Source: Candidatus Nomurabacteria bacterium (GTDB lineage: Bacteria; Patescibacteriota; Saccharimonadia; Saccharimonadales; UBA7683). From it: 64,000 bases of DNA. The stretch covers positions 124,001 to 188,000 of the forward strand of contig JACKGS010000002.1 of NCBI GenBank assembly GCA_020631865.1, read 5' to 3'. The notes below the pieces were generated by a model. It ran no database searches. It was not told the DNA's origin and was given only the letters and a program-made list of their open reading frames with translations. Of this stretch, positions 34,723-42,918 are shown one piece after another (within the stretch, counting starts at the first letter, position 1; every line of letters starts with the position of its first letter). Made by a program: the position numbers and the translations under genes.

Positions 34723-35925
34723 GTGGAGAATCAGACGAATTTAAGTGAAAACAAAGTAGATGAAAGCAAAGCGGTCGATACTAAAATAAGTAACAAAAGA
34801 CACAGTTCTAAAAAAATATTGGCAGTGGTCATTACTAGTTGTTTTTTTACTGCTGTATTTACAGTAGGGGCGATGTCGGCTGCCTTTTTGCTCGGTAGGG
34901 CAGAAAGTGAAACGAGTTTAAGTCAAACCAGACAAACTGTTGTGCAGGAAGGCGAAGTGATTGCTGATGTAGCTCAGAAGGTTAGTCCTAGTGTCGTTTC
35001 TATTGTTACGGAGCAACAGTCACAAGTAAGCAGTGGATATTTCGGGTCCAGAACTCGCAAGAGTCAAGCGGCGGGTACCGGATTAGTCATTGATTCTAAC
35101 GGTCTGATACTTACAAATAAGCACGTAGTGCCAGAAGGAATTACGGCTTTAAGTGTCGTAATGAATGATGGTGTTAGGTATGAGGATGTAGAGGTTGTCG
35201 GCCGCGATCCACTAAATGATCTAGCGATAATTAAGGTTAAAAGTCCAAAAAATTTTGTTAAAGCTACACTAGGTGATTCAGATAGAATGCGAACTGGTCA
35301 AAAAGTTATCGCTATCGGAAATGCATTGGGACAGTTTCAGAATACAGTAACATCGGGCATTATCTCCGGCATGGGTAGGCCTGTTGAAGCGGGAGATGAA
35401 AGCAACCAGACAATGGAGCAATTAACTAATTTATTCCAAACTGACGCAGCAATAAACTCTGGAAATTCTGGGGGTCCACTGCTTAATTACAACGGCGAGG
35501 TGATTGGTATCAATACCGCTGTCGCAGCAGATGCAGAAAATATAGGGTTCGCAATCCCGGTTAATGAAGCCAAGGGGATTATTGCTAGCGTAGTAGAAAC
35601 CGGTAAATTTTCTAGACCATTTTTAGGAGTCAAATTTGTAACTCTAGACCAATCTGTTGCTAAAGAGCTGAAGTTAGATATTTCAGAAGGTGCTTATATA
35701 GGCACTGAAGGTGACTCAATTGTGGCTGGTAGTCCAGCAGAAAAGGCTGGCATAAAGCCTGGTGATGTAATAACTAAAGTGAACAATACCAAGCTTTCTG
35801 CGCGAAATCAGCTCACGAGTGTTATTAGTAGATTTAGAGTTGGACAAGAAGTGACGTTAACTGTCGTAAGATCTGGAGAAGAACTCAAGCTTAAGACCAT
35901 TTTGTCTGAAGCGCCAAAATTATAG
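34723..35925 (+). CDS. htrA: HtrA/DegP-like trypsin-fold serine protease
   Basis: An N-terminal transmembrane anchor (about residues 27-50), a trypsin-like domain with catalytic triad His (LTNKHVV), Asp (DPLNDLAIIKV) and Ser (GNSGGPLL), and one C-terminal PDZ domain (about 300-395). It handles misfolded envelope proteins. AGGAGGG fixes the start: GTG at 34723 (or TTG at 34720) has correct spacing, whereas the first in-frame GTG at 34717 overlaps the ribosome site. Confidence 0.9.
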   Translation: MENQTNLSENKVDESKAVDTKISNKRHSSKKILAVVITSCFFTAVFTVGAMSAAFLLGRAESETSLSQTRQTVVQEGEVIADVAQKVSPSVVSIVTEQQSQVSSGYFGSRTRKSQAAGTGLVIDSNGLILTNKHVVPEGITALSVVMNDGVRYEDVEVVGRDPLNDLAIIKVKSPKNFVKATLGDSDRMRTGQKVIAIGNALGQFQNTVTSGIISGMGRPVEAGDESNQTMEQLTNLFQTDAAINSGNSGGPLLNYNGEVIGINTAVAADAENIGFAIPVNEAKGIIASVVETGKFSRPFLGVKFVTLDQSVAKELKLDISEGAYIGTEGDSIVAGSPAEKAGIKPGDVITKVNNTKLSARNQLTSVISRFRVGQEVTLTVVRSGEELKLKTILSEAPKL

Positions 35926-35930
35926 AACAG

Positions 35931-36793
35931 TTATTTTTTAAGTTTAGGACTAAACGCTTGCACAAGAGTATTTGTAGTCGTGAGTTGATACCCAGATTCT
36001 GTAGCCATTTTTTGTAGACTTTCATGTTGCTCTAGAAGACTTTCTGTAATAATAAGAGTGGGTTTGTGTGGAGTTATATCGATAGCCCCCCAGAGTGCGC
36101 GATAGTGATTCAACCCGTCATTTCCTGAAAATAATGCTAGCTCAGGTTCTTTAGTAATCTCTTCGGAAGTAATCATGCCGTCAGGTACGTAAGGGAGGTT
36201 GGCGGTCACAACATATGGGCGGGTACTCGGCATGTTTGGGATGTCATTTTTAGTAATATCCATCTCTCTCCACTGTACTTGAGTATTGTGACTCCGTGCA
36301 TTTTTGCGTGCTACTTTTAAGGCACTTGAGGAGATGTCAATACCAGTCACGTGTACATTGGGCAGCTCTTTTTTTAGGGTGATTGCAAGGCAGCCAGAGC
36401 CGGTACCGACATCAATAACTGTATTTATATCATTATTTTTTGCTGCATCCAGTACCATCTCAATGATTACCTCAGATTCTGGCCTAGGTATTAAAACATC
36501 TTTATTAACAAGAAACCGACGACCGTAAAACTCTTTTGAGCCAATTATGTAGGAAAGTGGGATTCTTTTTTCTCGCTGAGCAACAAATTCACTCAATTGT
36601 TCGAGGTTTTGTTTAGTTATAGCCGCCTCGTTATTTGCCAATAGCCATTCACGACTTGCACCTAGTGCGTGTTCAAGCAGTAGTAGGCAGTCTAATCGAG
36701 CTGATTCTATACCGGTATTTTTAACCGTGCGGTATTTTCTATAAGCCAATTATGAATTGTTAAAGGTGAGGCTTGGGTATTATTGTTCTTCAT
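35931..36793 (-). pseudogene. prmC: prmC, release-factor glutamine methyltransferase, with one apparent frameshift
   Basis: The long frame (36749-35931) has the SAM-binding VIDVGTGSGCLAITL and catalytic NLPY motif but begins at TTG right after a stop codon. In the next frame, ATG 36793 lies 5 nt after the trmH stop and encodes MKNNNTQASPLTIHNWLIEN, an expected PrmC N-terminus. The two frames join near 36715-36725, at a run of five A (minus strand), if one A is added. This gives a full-length enzyme that methylates the GGQ glutamine of RF1. A homopolymer sequencing error is the simplest reading. Confidence 0.82.
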
Positions 36794-36798
36794 TTTAC

Positions 36799-37596
36799 TT
36801 ATTTTGTATGCTCAGTAGCTTCGCTGCGTTGTCGTACGAGTTCGTAGGAAATAACCGCAGCAGCATTGCTGACATTTAGTGAATCGTTAAGTCCTTTCAT
36901 CGGTATCATGATTGGCTTAGAGCGTGTTTGCCAAAATTCGCTTAGTCCATCGTGTTCGGTACCAAGAATAATTGCAGATGGCGGGGTGAAATCCGTGTCG
37001 GTATAATTACGTGACTTATCAGAAATTATGGCACCATAAGCTGTGATTTCATGTTTTTGCAGAAAGTCATACGCCTCTTCTTTTGTACCATTGGCAACTT
37101 GCTTAGTGAAGACTAAGCCTACGCTAGATCGGATCACATTAGGGTTGAAGAAGTCTGTTTTTTCATCACAGATAATTACTCCGTCGATACCAGCACCATC
37201 AGCAGTTCTAATGATAGCCCCAAGGTTGCCCGGTTTTTCAACCGCCTCAAGAACCAAAAGGCTAGGGTTGGAGCTAAGATTGAGTGAGTCTAACTTGGTG
37301 CTTTTGGATTGAAATATTGCAATGATTCCATCTGATCCGCTTCTGTAAGATATTTTTTCAAACACTACCTTGTTCATAGTAAAGACGTCTTCAGTATTAA
37401 TACCAGAAAGGCTATCATTGTAAATGTCGGGACATATAAAAAAAGTTACAGGTTTAAATCCGCCATCTATCGCATAGGCAATTTCTTTAGAGCCTTCAAC
37501 TAAAAAGACACCTTTGCGCCTGCGTGCACCATTATTATGTAAACTTTTTACCCATTTAATTTTTGGGTTGCTAGTACTTTTAATATCAATGTCCAT
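36799..37596 (-). CDS. TrmH/SpoU-family RNA 2'-O-methyltransferase
   Basis: 265 aa with an N-terminal substrate-binding domain (NPKIKWVKSLHN, RRRKGVFLVEGSKEI) and the SPOUT knot motifs NLGAIIRTADGAGID, ILGTEHDGLSEF and DSLNVSNAAAVISYE. It methylates a ribose in rRNA or tRNA; the site is not predictable. TATAAT (opposite 37604-37609) is 7 nt before the ATG, leaderless type. It lies between prfA and prmC on the same strand. The 160-bp gap upstream contains no gene I can support. Confidence 0.9.
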   Translation of the reverse strand: MDIDIKSTSNPKIKWVKSLHNNGARRRKGVFLVEGSKEIAYAIDGGFKPVTFFICPDIYNDSLSGINTEDVFTMNKVVFEKISYRSGSDGIIAIFQSKSTKLDSLNLSSNPSLLVLEAVEKPGNLGAIIRTADGAGIDGVIICDEKTDFFNPNVIRSSVGLVFTKQVANGTKEEAYDFLQKHEITAYGAIISDKSRNYTDTDFTPPSAIILGTEHDGLSEFWQTRSKPIMIPMKGLNDSLNVSNAAAVISYELVRQRSEATEHTK

Positions 37597-37760
37597 CTGT
37601 TAAATTATAACATTTCTCATAAAATTACATACCAGCAAACCCTACTGCTTGACAAAATAATATAGTAAGAGTGTACTTACAAGATGCACCTACTATATTA
37701 GTGTCTCCTGAACATATCGATCTGGAAATGATAATCGTCCAAATTGGTAGATTTAACCCT

Positions 37761-38815
37761 TTAGGCTTCACGAGCTAGTTGGGATTCGTAAGATTGTAGT
37801 TTGGCAATAATATCGTCTATTTCGCCATTCATGGCTTGTGGGATACTGCTGCGCGAATACTGCACGCGGTGGTCGGTAATTCTGTCTTGTGGGAAGTTGT
37901 AGGTACGGATTTTTTCACTTCTGTCACCAGACCCAATAAGGCTTTTTCTTTGAGCAGAAAGCTTGGCATTTTCTTCGTCAAGCTGTTTTTGAAGTAGGCG
38001 AGAACGAAGTACACTCATAGCTTTAAGCTTATTTTTAATTTGAGACTTCTCGTCTTGATTGGTCACTACGATTCCAGAAGGTAGGTGAGTAATGCGAACG
38101 GCGGAATCGGTAGTGTTTACGCTTTGGCCTCCGTGGCCAGAGGCGCGGTAGGTATCTATTTTTAAATCGGCATCTTTAATTTCTACATCTGTTTCTTCGG
38201 CCTCGGGCATTACGGCTACGGTAACGGTAGAGGGTATGAATACGCCCCTGGCTTTCAGTAGCAGGAACACGTTGAACGCGGTGCACACACACCTTCAAAC
38301 TTCAGCTGTTTGTAGGCGTCCTCACCTTGGCCATGAAATAACTCTTTATAGCCGCCAGAATCGCTGGCGTTTTCAGACATAATTTCGGTTTTTAAATTAT
38401 GCGTTTCGCAGTAGCGTAGATACATTCTTAAGCGGTTCTGCTGCAAATAAAGCCAGCTTCATCGCCACCGGCGCCAGCTCGAACTCAATCACGCAGTTTT
38501 TATGGTCATTTGGATCTTTTGGGGTGAGTAGTTCCATTAATCTTTCTTCCACTAATGTAGTTTTTCTCTTCTAGTTCTGGAATTTGGTTTGGCAAGTCAG
38601 AAAGCTCGCTATCATTGCCGCGCAGAATCTTCATTAGCTTCAATAAGATGTTTTGAGAGTGTCACGTTCGTCAAAAAGCATCAATAATCTCTATCAGTTC
38701 AGCCTGTCGACGATTCTTTTCTCCAATTTTTTGGATCAGAAAACGCATCCGTGCTGAACTAATAAAATCAGTTAACTCCTTTAGTTCATCTTCTTAATTT
38801 CTGTTCGGCTTCCAT
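37761..38815 (-). pseudogene. prfA: prfA, peptide chain release factor 1, frame broken by several indels
   Basis: The C-terminal 170 residues are intact and include the GGQ region ASGHGGQSVNTTDSAVRITH. Further upstream, other frames give HRVQRVPATESQGRIHT (with the RF1 PAT anticodon motif), SGGYKELFHGQGEDAYKQLK and RAGAGGDEAGLF. ATG 38815 starts MEAEQKL, with TATAAT 8 nt before it (opposite 38824-38829). All parts are in order and conserved, so the gene is probably functional and the breaks artefactual. It defines the left edge (about 38250) of the error-dense block. Confidence 0.88.
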
Positions 38816-38884
38816 CAATACCTATTATAACAGATAGAATAGGTATTTAGAATTTACATAATCACATAAAATATGCCAAAGCCC

Positions 38885-38913
38885 TTGACAAAATTAGAGA
38901 GAGAGATTATTGT
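38885..38913 (+). promoter_or_regulatory. AG-repeat promoter P1
   Basis: TTGACA (38885-38890), a 17-bp spacer containing about five AG units, and TATTGT (38908-38913). Two more copies, at 40203 and 41650, share the TTGACAAA-n-AGAGAG core. Confidence 0.6.
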
Positions 38914-38955
38914 GTTTAGTTTCAATAAAATAAATATATCAAGAAGGAAAATAAA

Positions 38956-39378
38956 ATGAGTAAAAAACACCTGTGGCAAATAAAGAAAGTAATAGCGGGT
39001 TAACACCGGATCAAGTAGATTTCAGGGCAAAGGATTTTGTGGGTCGTCATAATGCTGAGGTAGACTACAGGAGATTATTACGCCGAGAAGGCTCTTGAGT
39101 ACGCAAAGAATACAAATACAATACATGATACTTTGCGGCTGGCAGATTCTGGCTTGTCTAAAGCTCTCAAAGGTGTAGCAGAAGAATTGAAGAAAGAACG
39201 CAGTGGATGGAATCGTAAACGATCGGAGAGTTTAGTTAACGTACATAAATTTAATGATGGTCGTAAAGTTGTTCTGTTTGACGCAAGAGAGCATTATGAA
39301 CAGAATAAAGACGCGTATAGCGGCTGCTAAAAGGATGCTGAGGCTGCTGGCCATAAAGTGGATCTTGTAAAAGGTTAA
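38956..39378 (+). pseudogene. small protein of unknown function, cassette 1, frameshifted
   Basis: ATGAGTAAAA after AAGGAAAATAA begins a coding stretch that changes frame at least three times. Readable pieces are GLTPDQVDFRAKDFVGRHNA, KALEYAKNTNTIHDTLRLAD, then KALKGVAEELKKERSGWNRK and KFNDGRKVVLFDAREHYEQN, ending in GHKVDLVKG. It looks like one helical, charged, cytosolic protein of about 135 residues. Family not recognised. The frame changes fit the surrounding error-dense block. Confidence 0.5.
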
Positions 39379-39436
39379 TACCTGCATCGAAAAGTGGATT
39401 CTTCATAAAGATAACTATTAAGTAATGATAAAAAAC

Positions 39437-39458
39437 AGAGGTGTTTACCTCTATTTTT
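39437..39458 (+). terminator. intrinsic terminator of cassette 1
   Basis: AGAGGT, loop GTTT, ACCTCT, followed by ATTTTT. It lies about 60 bp after the cassette-1 stop. Confidence 0.7.
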
Positions 39459-39473
39459 GGACCAATAAAGATA

Positions 39474-39797
39474 CTACTTTTGCAATCGTTCGGCTATGGC
39501 GAATTGCATGAAGTATTGTTTAGTCTCGAGTCTTCCTTATCGGTGAGTATACTTTCAATAGCAATTGTTCGCGAGCTATTAAAAGCTCGTGGTAGGCAGA
39601 TTTACCTTTGTTTGGTCCAGGCGTTTACTGTGGCGTTGATTAAATCCACGTCACGATAGAACGCACTGAGCATGCGAACCTCTTAGGCTACGGCGTTTAG
39701 CGTTTAATGCTCTACCAACTTCTGAGCCTATATTGCCTAGTTGCCAAAATACCGACTGCTGAGACCAGGATTCCTGGTCAAATTCGTGGCTACTCAT
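39474..39797 (-). pseudogene. conserved hypothetical protein, partner of DUF5674, frameshifted
   Basis: The ATG at 39797 overlaps the stop of the upstream DUF5674 gene. Frame pieces read MSSHEFDQESWSQQSVFWQL, NIGSEVGRALNAKR, AFYRDVDLINATVNAWTKQ, YHELLIAREQLL and FMQFAIAERLQK, then a stop at 39474. I remember a CPR family with the SWSxQ-x3-NIGSEVGRA pattern, function unknown. The protein is helical and about 105 residues long when frames are joined. Confidence 0.55.
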
Positions 39798-40131
39798 GAA
39801 CAATCTCATTTATAATATCGGTAATTTTTGTACGAATATCAGCATCCAGCACATCTCTAGATGAATTTCCTTGAGAGGGGCGTATGTTGATCATAGAATC
39901 GAACTCTATAAAATTATCTGTACCGTAATCTTCTGGGTAAAGATTGATGCCCCAAATATCTTTTTGTTTTGAGCCGTTTTTCAGTAACTCTTGCTCGCCG
40001 TCATAATGCATCGGCATGTCTATGATCACAATTTTCTTAACAATATCTACATCAGCCTTCACTAGTTCGCCGAACATTTTGTTTGCCATTTCTTGAATCT
40101 CACCTATGCTAATTTTTTGCACAATCTTCAT
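39790..40131 (-). CDS. DUF5674 family protein
   Basis: The 113-aa protein starts MKIVQKISIGEIQEMANKMF and contains VKKIVIIDMPMHYDGEQELL, IWGINLYPEDYG, FIEFDSMINIRPSQGN and a C-terminal TKITDIINEIV. This matches what I recall of DUF5674 from CPR and cyanobacteria, of unknown function. The longer frame upstream (to 40290) is not protein-like. It is one of few frames left intact in the error-dense block. The next gene overlaps its stop. Confidence 0.75.
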   Translation of the reverse strand: MKIVQKISIGEIQEMANKMFGELVKADVDIVKKIVIIDMPMHYDGEQELLKNGSKQKDIWGINLYPEDYGTDNFIEFDSMINIRPSQGNSSRDVLDADIRTKITDIINEIVHE

Positions 40132-40202
40132 GAATTTATTGTATAACAGATGTGATTTTTCACCAATAAATTGTAAATATAGTAGAAAAGTTGCATAAAG
40201 AC

Positions 40203-40230
40203 TTGACAAATTAAGAGAGAGTATTATGTG
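40203..40230 (+). promoter_or_regulatory. AG-repeat promoter P2
   Basis: TTGACA (40203-40208) followed by about four AG units. TATTAT comes after only 13 bp, or TATGTG after 16 bp. It shares TGTGTTTAGTTTCA and the ATGAGTAAA start context with P1. The shorter spacer should make it weaker than P1 and P3, if the sequence is right. Confidence 0.55.
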
Positions 40231-40272
40231 TTTAGTTTCATAAAAATAACAGGAACACAAAAAGAAAGCATA

Positions 40273-40776
40273 ATGAGTAAATTTCATCATCCAGAAGCGA
40301 AGCTAAAGATGTATCTTCATCTGATTTACGTGATAGTGATTCGAGGGCATCAGCCTACGCCGAAGAATTGGCAAGAGCCAAGAGGGTTATCGGCGCCGTG
40401 CAATCTCTAATTGATACTGAAAATATGCGTAGAGGCTGGTAGCAGTGAATTTACGAAGACACTTTTTAGTGAAGGCATGAGCACTACTGGGTATCCTGAT
40501 AATCATCCAGCGGTTCAGCGTCAGAGCTTCTGACGGACTTAGGGTAGACTATAAGCCAGTATACGAAATTGAGTCCTAGATACTGGCGTTTTCTTAACGA
40601 GGTACTCTTTTGAAGAAGTCGACGGGATGCAGCGCAAGCATCATTCGATAAGAACATTTGAAACTAACTTATCTTTCGTCAAAGCTGACGGTATGGCTCT
40701 TATTGGTGATGTAGTAGTGGAAGATAAACATACTACAGAAGGTGATGGTGGGCAACAATATATGAAAGTCGATTAA
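40273..40776 (+). pseudogene. small-protein coding region, cassette 2, badly frameshifted
   Basis: Starts ATGAGTAAATTTCATC. Readable pieces in different frames are SSDLRDSDSRASAYAEELAR, AKRVIGAVQSLIDTENMR, YEVDGMQRKHHSIRTFE-like text and TNLSFVKADGMALIGDVVVE, ending MKVD. Probably one or two small helical cytosolic proteins. No family recognised. From 40777 to 40948 I see nothing I can support. Confidence 0.4.
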
Positions 40777-40954
40777 AGCCCATGACTTCAAGACAAGAAG
40801 AGTTTGCGCGAAGTGTTGAATTGTTTCTAGTCCTGTCGTGTTAGTCCACGCCTACCTGGGTACATTAGATCTCTTAATAAAGTAAAAGCATGGTGGAATT
40901 TTATACGAAGGCTAAGATTGATGTAATTGTTTAAAGATAAGCAAGTCTATTGAC

Positions 40955-40983
40955 TTAAAGTTTAACTTCATGTTAAACTTTAA
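40955..40983. promoter_or_regulatory. palindromic operator of the toxin-antitoxin module
   Basis: A perfect inverted repeat with 12-bp arms: TTAAAGTTTAAC, loop TTCAT, GTTAAACTTTAA. A TTGACT at 40950-40955 touches its left edge, and the likely antitoxin ATG (40969) lies inside it. Self-binding antitoxins usually repress from such a site. Confidence 0.75.
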
Positions 40984-41243
40984 GTATAAAACAATCACTG
41001 CAGTAGAACTTAGAAACAACATGGCTGAAATTCTCACTAGGGTTCAGGAATGGCGAAAGAGTTGCTGTAACATATCGCGGCGGTAACCTGTTGTGATTGA
41101 GCCTGAGGGTACGGATAGACAGCGACAGAGTAACGGTAAAGACCTTGCTGAAGCACTTTAGTAGCGTTGCATCACAGGCAAAAATTCCCGAGCGTTACAA
41201 AACAGGTAATCTTAAAAGAACTGTATTATCAAGATATGGCTAA
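40969..41243 (+). pseudogene. Phd/YefM-type antitoxin, frameshifted
   Basis: MLNFKYKTITAVELRNNMAE followed in the next frame by NGERVAVTYRGGN and VVIEPEG is the Phd/YefM antitoxin N-domain. A further frame gives the tail VASQAKIPERYKTGNLK, ending TAA at 41243 and overlapping the PIN gene start. Two or more indels break it, consistent with the block. It should bind the palindrome at 40955-40983 and neutralise the PIN toxin. Confidence 0.75.
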
Positions 41244-41624
41244 AAAACATGGTCTTGTCTCTGACGCAAATGTCCTGCTGGAAGTGATATTGTGTCGCCA
41301 AAATCACATTAGAGCTATCGAAGCGATCAGTCGTATAAAAAGCCGACCATATATTTCTATGCTATCTATTCACCTCGTAGTATATTTTAGTCGCGTGGCA
41401 CACTTGCCTTTTAGTGTAATTCATGACTCATTAACTAAAGTCGACATACTAGACCTCAACGCCGAAGACTATGAATGGGCAAAATTAATATGCGCGATGA
41501 TGATTTTGAAGATGCTCTGCAAATTGCAGTTGCAATAAGAAACAGCTGCGAAACGTTCTTAACCCTTGATAAAAACTCTACGATACCTACAAAAGCTTGC
41601 CTCAACTTAAAATACAGCTTGTAA
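41236..41624 (+). pseudogene. PIN-domain (VapC-like) toxin, frameshifted
   Basis: MAKKHGLVSDANVLLEVILC carries the first PIN aspartate (SDANVLL). The middle SRPYISMLSIHLVVYFSRVA follows. After a frame change, MRDDDFEDALQIAVAIRN supplies the acidic DFEDALQ motif and FLTLDKNS the last conserved Asp. Joined, about 128 residues. PIN toxins are Mg-dependent RNases. The ATG overlaps the antitoxin stop by 8 bases, the typical type II arrangement. Confidence 0.75.
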
Positions 41625-41649
41625 AATAACAAAAAAGTTGTAAAAAACC

Positions 41650-41678
41650 TTGACAAATCAAGAGAGAGAGAGTATTAT
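41650..41678 (+). promoter_or_regulatory. AG-repeat promoter P3
   Basis: TTGACA (41650-41655), 17 bp with about six AG units, TATTAT (41673-41678). It is the best of the three related promoters. It shares AAAAGGAAAATAA-ATGAGT with P1 just before the start codon. Confidence 0.65.
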
Positions 41679-41727
41679 GTAGTCATAATCATAAAACAAA
41701 GAGTAAAATAAACAAAAGGAAAATAAG

Positions 41728-42143
41728 ATGAGTGAACAAGCACCGCAAATTGGACACGAACAACTAGATCAGGCGATGATCGATTTAGGCTTCAAAATGT
41801 TGCAGTCAAGAGTGAGAGCGGTGGTACGAGAATTTGAGTTGAGTATACATGAGCATAATCAAAAGATACGATTTTTATCGAGACACTATAAAGAGCTAGA
41901 CAGGGCATCAGACATGGATGTACACCTGAGACATGACTCATGTAAGTGCGGCTCATTTTAGTGAGTATGGAGACGATGGCGAGCGCACTAAGCTGACTGT
42001 AGATGTGCAAAATGCTGCCAAGCTGTATGGAGTAGAATATAGAACTCAAAAGCCCAAACTAAAAATATGATATAGGGCTAGACCATATCCATAAAAAGAT
42101 GCCTGGTGAAAAGCACAAAAGCTGTGCCGATACAGTGCGGTAG
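41728..42143 (+). pseudogene. small protein of unknown function, cassette 3, frameshifted
   Basis: MSEQAPQIGHEQLDQAMIDL and the helical continuation to about residue 65 are intact. Frames then change: HFSEYGDDGERTKLTVDVQN, AAKLYGVEYRTQKPK, YDIGLDHIHKKMPGEKHKSC, stop TAG at 42143. No family recognised. Start context and promoter are shared with cassettes 1 and 2. Confidence 0.45.
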
Positions 42144-42359
42144 ATGATGAGCCAAACCGTCGGTGTTTATCGTAGGAGACAAGTAAATCCAAAGACCGGA
42201 TATGAAGCTCCCGTAGTACATGAATTAACTGGAGCAAGAGCAGAAAAGGCAAAAGCAATATTAAAACGTCGTGCAGCACGACATATTATCGACGCTACGA
42301 TGAAAAAGGAAGTTATTATTAATGATAAGGCCAGTGAACGGATGGCCCTAGTTTTCTAA
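42144..42359 (+). CDS. small basic protein of unknown function
   Basis: 71 aa, MSQTVGVYRRRQVNPKTGYE, ELTGARAEKAKAILKRRAAR and a charged tail. It directly abuts the stop of the preceding gene (TAGATGATG), so it is translationally coupled or is the C-terminal part of the same protein split by an indel. It is followed by an intrinsic terminator. Confidence 0.45.
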   Translation: MMSQTVGVYRRRQVNPKTGYEAPVVHELTGARAEKAKAILKRRAARHIIDATMKKEVIINDKASERMALVF

Positions 42360-42385
42360 ATCAAATATAAGCGAGACAATGTAAA

Positions 42386-42409
42386 ACAGAGGCTCATGCC
42401 TCTGTTTTT
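42386..42409. terminator. bidirectional-looking terminator between cassette 3 and bL31
   Basis: ACAGAGGC, loop TCAT, GCCTCTGT, then five T on the plus strand and AAAA before it. It could serve both converging genes. Confidence 0.75.
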
Positions 42410-42477
42410 GGTGATTTGAAGGAGTTTGCCATTTTTTGAATCAGCTTGTTTGTCTATTGTGCCTTCTTCAGCAAACT

Positions 42478-42801
42478 TCTTTTTTCTTGGTAGGTTTCTT
42501 TACTGGTTTACTCTTCTGCTTTTTGGCAGCAGCAATTTTAGCTTCTTTAGCTTTTGCGGCAGCTTCGGTACGAGCCTTAAACTTATCAACGCGACCTCTA
42601 TATTCAGAACTTTTCTTCACCGGTGAAGAATGGGTGAGAAGCGCTAGAAACGTGAACTTTTACTAAAGGATATTCGTTGCCGTCTTCCCATTTGATGGTT
42701 TCATTTGAGGCTGCTGTTGAGCGAGTCAAAATTTTAAAATCGCTTGATGTGTCTTGAAAAACTACTAGGCGGTAGTTATCTGGGTGTAAATCTTTTTTCA
42801 T
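42478..42801 (-). pseudogene. rpmE: 50S ribosomal protein bL31 with Lys/Ala-rich tail, frameshifted
   Basis: MKKDLHPDNYRLVVFQDTS, DGNEYPLVKVHVSSASHPFF and TGEEK are diagnostic of bL31 (type B, no zinc cysteines). After a frame change near 42610 the gene continues with RGRVDKFKARTEAAAKAKEA and an extension KKQKSKPVKKPTKKKEV, much longer than standard bL31. The exact stop is uncertain because another indel may follow. Start chosen at ATG 42801, which gives the family N-terminus. Confidence 0.8.
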
Positions 42802-42918
42802 GATTACCTTGATGTCCATTAGTTGAGCGGTTAGCAGTGGACAACCTGCAGTCGCAATATTTATAACTACGCAATTGTATCTGTTTTTAATAAAAAATGC
42901 AAGGTATAATAGGCGTAA

